From an uncultured Nitrososphaerales archaeon (GTDB taxonomy: Archaea; Thermoproteota; Nitrososphaeria; Nitrososphaerales; JAAOZN01), in contig CALJAQ010000043.1 in NCBI GenBank assembly GCA_938029515.1, positions 1-6,090 on the forward strand: 6,090 bases of DNA. Direction: 5' to 3'. The position numbers were made by a program, and so were the translations under genes. Shown one piece after another: positions 5,248-6,090 of this stretch; within the stretch, counting starts at the first letter, position 1; each line of letters starts with the position of its first letter. The notes under the pieces are model-generated. The model ran no database searches, had not been told where the DNA came from, and was given only the letters and a program-made list of their open reading frames with translations.

Positions 5248-6090
5248 ATGGAACGAGAAAAGGTTGTCATCACAAGCGCGCTGCCATACGCAAATGGCGA
5301 GATCCACCTAGGGCACGTCGTCTCAACCTATTTACCAGCAGACATCTACGCAAGGTTCTGCAGAATGAAGGGTTACGACGTTGTATTCACCTGCGCTACA
5401 GACGACTATGGCACCCCTATTCTCATAAGAGCTGAGCAGGAGGGGAAGACACCAAAGGAGTATGTGGAATACTGGAATAGGAGAGACATCGAAGATTTTA
5501 CAAAATTGGGCATAACATTCGACATCTTCTACAAAACCTCTTCTGAAGAAAACCTAAGGCTTACGCAATACTTTTTCCTAAGACTCTACGAGAAAGGCTA
5601 CACCTACAGCTCTGAGGTGGAGCAACCCTACTGTGAAAAGGACAGGAAGTTTCTACCAGACAGATACGTAGTAGGCATATGCCCATACTGCGGCGCAGAA
5701 GACCAATACTCTGATGGCTGCGAAGTCTGCGGGCGAACTTTCGCACCGGGAGAAATAAAAGAACCAAAGTGTATACTCTGCGGCAGTAAACCAATCACTA
5801 AAAAAAGCCTACACTACTTCTTTAGGCTCTCACAATTCTCTGAGCGGTTGAAGGCTTGGCTTCTAGGAAACACCAATCTTCAGAGCGAGGTTAAGAACTA
5901 TGTGCTAAGATGGATAGAGTCAGGGCTTAGAGACTGGGACATAACTCGAGACATCAGTTGGGGAGTCCCTATCCCGCTAAAAGAGGCTGAAGGGAAGGTC
6001 CTCTACGGCTGGTTCGATAACCACCTCTGCTACATTTCAACTACACTCAAGTATCTTGAGGAGAAGGGTGTCGACGGCAAGCAGTTTTGG
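5248..6090 (+). CDS. metG: Methionyl-tRNA synthetase, N-terminal 281 residues (runs off right edge)
   Basis: A class I aminoacyl-tRNA synthetase that activates methionine with ATP and loads it on initiator and elongator tRNA-Met. The start is fixed by a TAA in frame immediately before the ATG; a weak GTGA lies eight bases upstream. Seen here are ITSALPYANGEIHLGH at 8-23, with the class I HxGH signature as HLGH (20-23), and CATDDYGTPI at 49-58. FLPDRYVVGICPYC at 135-148 leads into the zinc knuckle Cys145-Cys148-Cys158-Cys161. A second CxxC (Cys175, Cys178) follows, and then RDWDITRDISWGVPIP at 228-243. The outer knuckle pairs Cys129 with Asp132 rather than a second Cys. The conserved WFDAPIGY-type loop reads WFDNHLCY at 255-262. 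The KMSKS loop and anticodon-binding domain lie beyond the window. It sits 19 bases after ahcY with no promoter seen between, so the two are probably cotranscribed. Confidence 0.95.
   Translation, partial: MEREKVVITSALPYANGEIHLGHVVSTYLPADIYARFCRMKGYDVVFTCATDDYGTPILIRAEQEGKTPKEYVEYWNRRDIEDFTKLGITFDIFYKTSSEENLRLTQYFFLRLYEKGYTYSSEVEQPYCEKDRKFLPDRYVVGICPYCGAEDQYSDGCEVCGRTFAPGEIKEPKCILCGSKPITKKSLHYFFRLSQFSERLKAWLLGNTNLQSEVKNYVLRWIESGLRDWDITRDISWGVPIPLKEAEGKVLYGWFDNHLCYISTTLKYLEEKGVDGKQFW

Noticed and set aside
1..6090. tRNA, rRNA, CRISPR, insertion-sequence or integration signs
   Set aside because: No regularly spaced repeats, transposase-like frame, terminal inverted repeats or cloverleaf-like sequence was seen; the genes fill nearly all of the window.

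Overview
This window looks archaeal. Short TATA-like boxes sit about 26-37 bases ahead of the start codons of the apparent transcription units, with little or no leader, and GTG and TTG appear to be used as starts inside an operon. The SAH hydrolase is the short form without the bacterial/eukaryotic C-terminal tail. The MetRS has an archaeal/eukaryote-like double zinc-knuckle insertion. The TldD protein resembles the archaeal family. I cannot place the phylum. A TACK-group archaeon is a reasonable guess, but it is inference only.

Layout: (1) Bases 1-954, minus strand, hold the N-terminal 318 codons of a TldD/PmbA-family metallopeptidase that runs off the left edge. (2) Bases 955-1126 are a divergent promoter region with a TATA-like box for each direction and several inverted repeats. 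One is a perfect 8+3+8 hairpin-type repeat touching the TATA box of the rightward unit. (3) Bases 1127-3943 form a tight three-gene operon: an unnamed 208-residue protein joining an NTF2/SnoaL-like domain to a C-terminal winged helix, then proB (glutamate 5-kinase), then proA (gamma-glutamyl phosphate reductase). (4) Bases 3944-3989 are a short spacer with its own TATA box. (5) Bases 3990-5228 are ahcY (adenosylhomocysteinase). (6) Bases 5248-6090 are the first 281 codons of a methionyl-tRNA synthetase that runs off the right edge.

How the genes work together: ProB and ProA catalyse consecutive steps from glutamate to glutamate-5-semialdehyde, the precursor of proline. The linked genes make it plausible, but not proven, that the NTF2-winged-helix protein regulates this operon, perhaps through the operator-like repeat over its own promoter. 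AhcY removes S-adenosylhomocysteine left by methyltransferases, and MetRS charges tRNA with methionine, so this pair shares a methionine/SAM theme. No RNA gene, mobile element, CRISPR array or convincing terminator was seen. The most unusual content is the putative regulator with its operator-like promoter, the altered zinc motif of the TldD protein, and non-standard active-site and zinc residues in MetRS.
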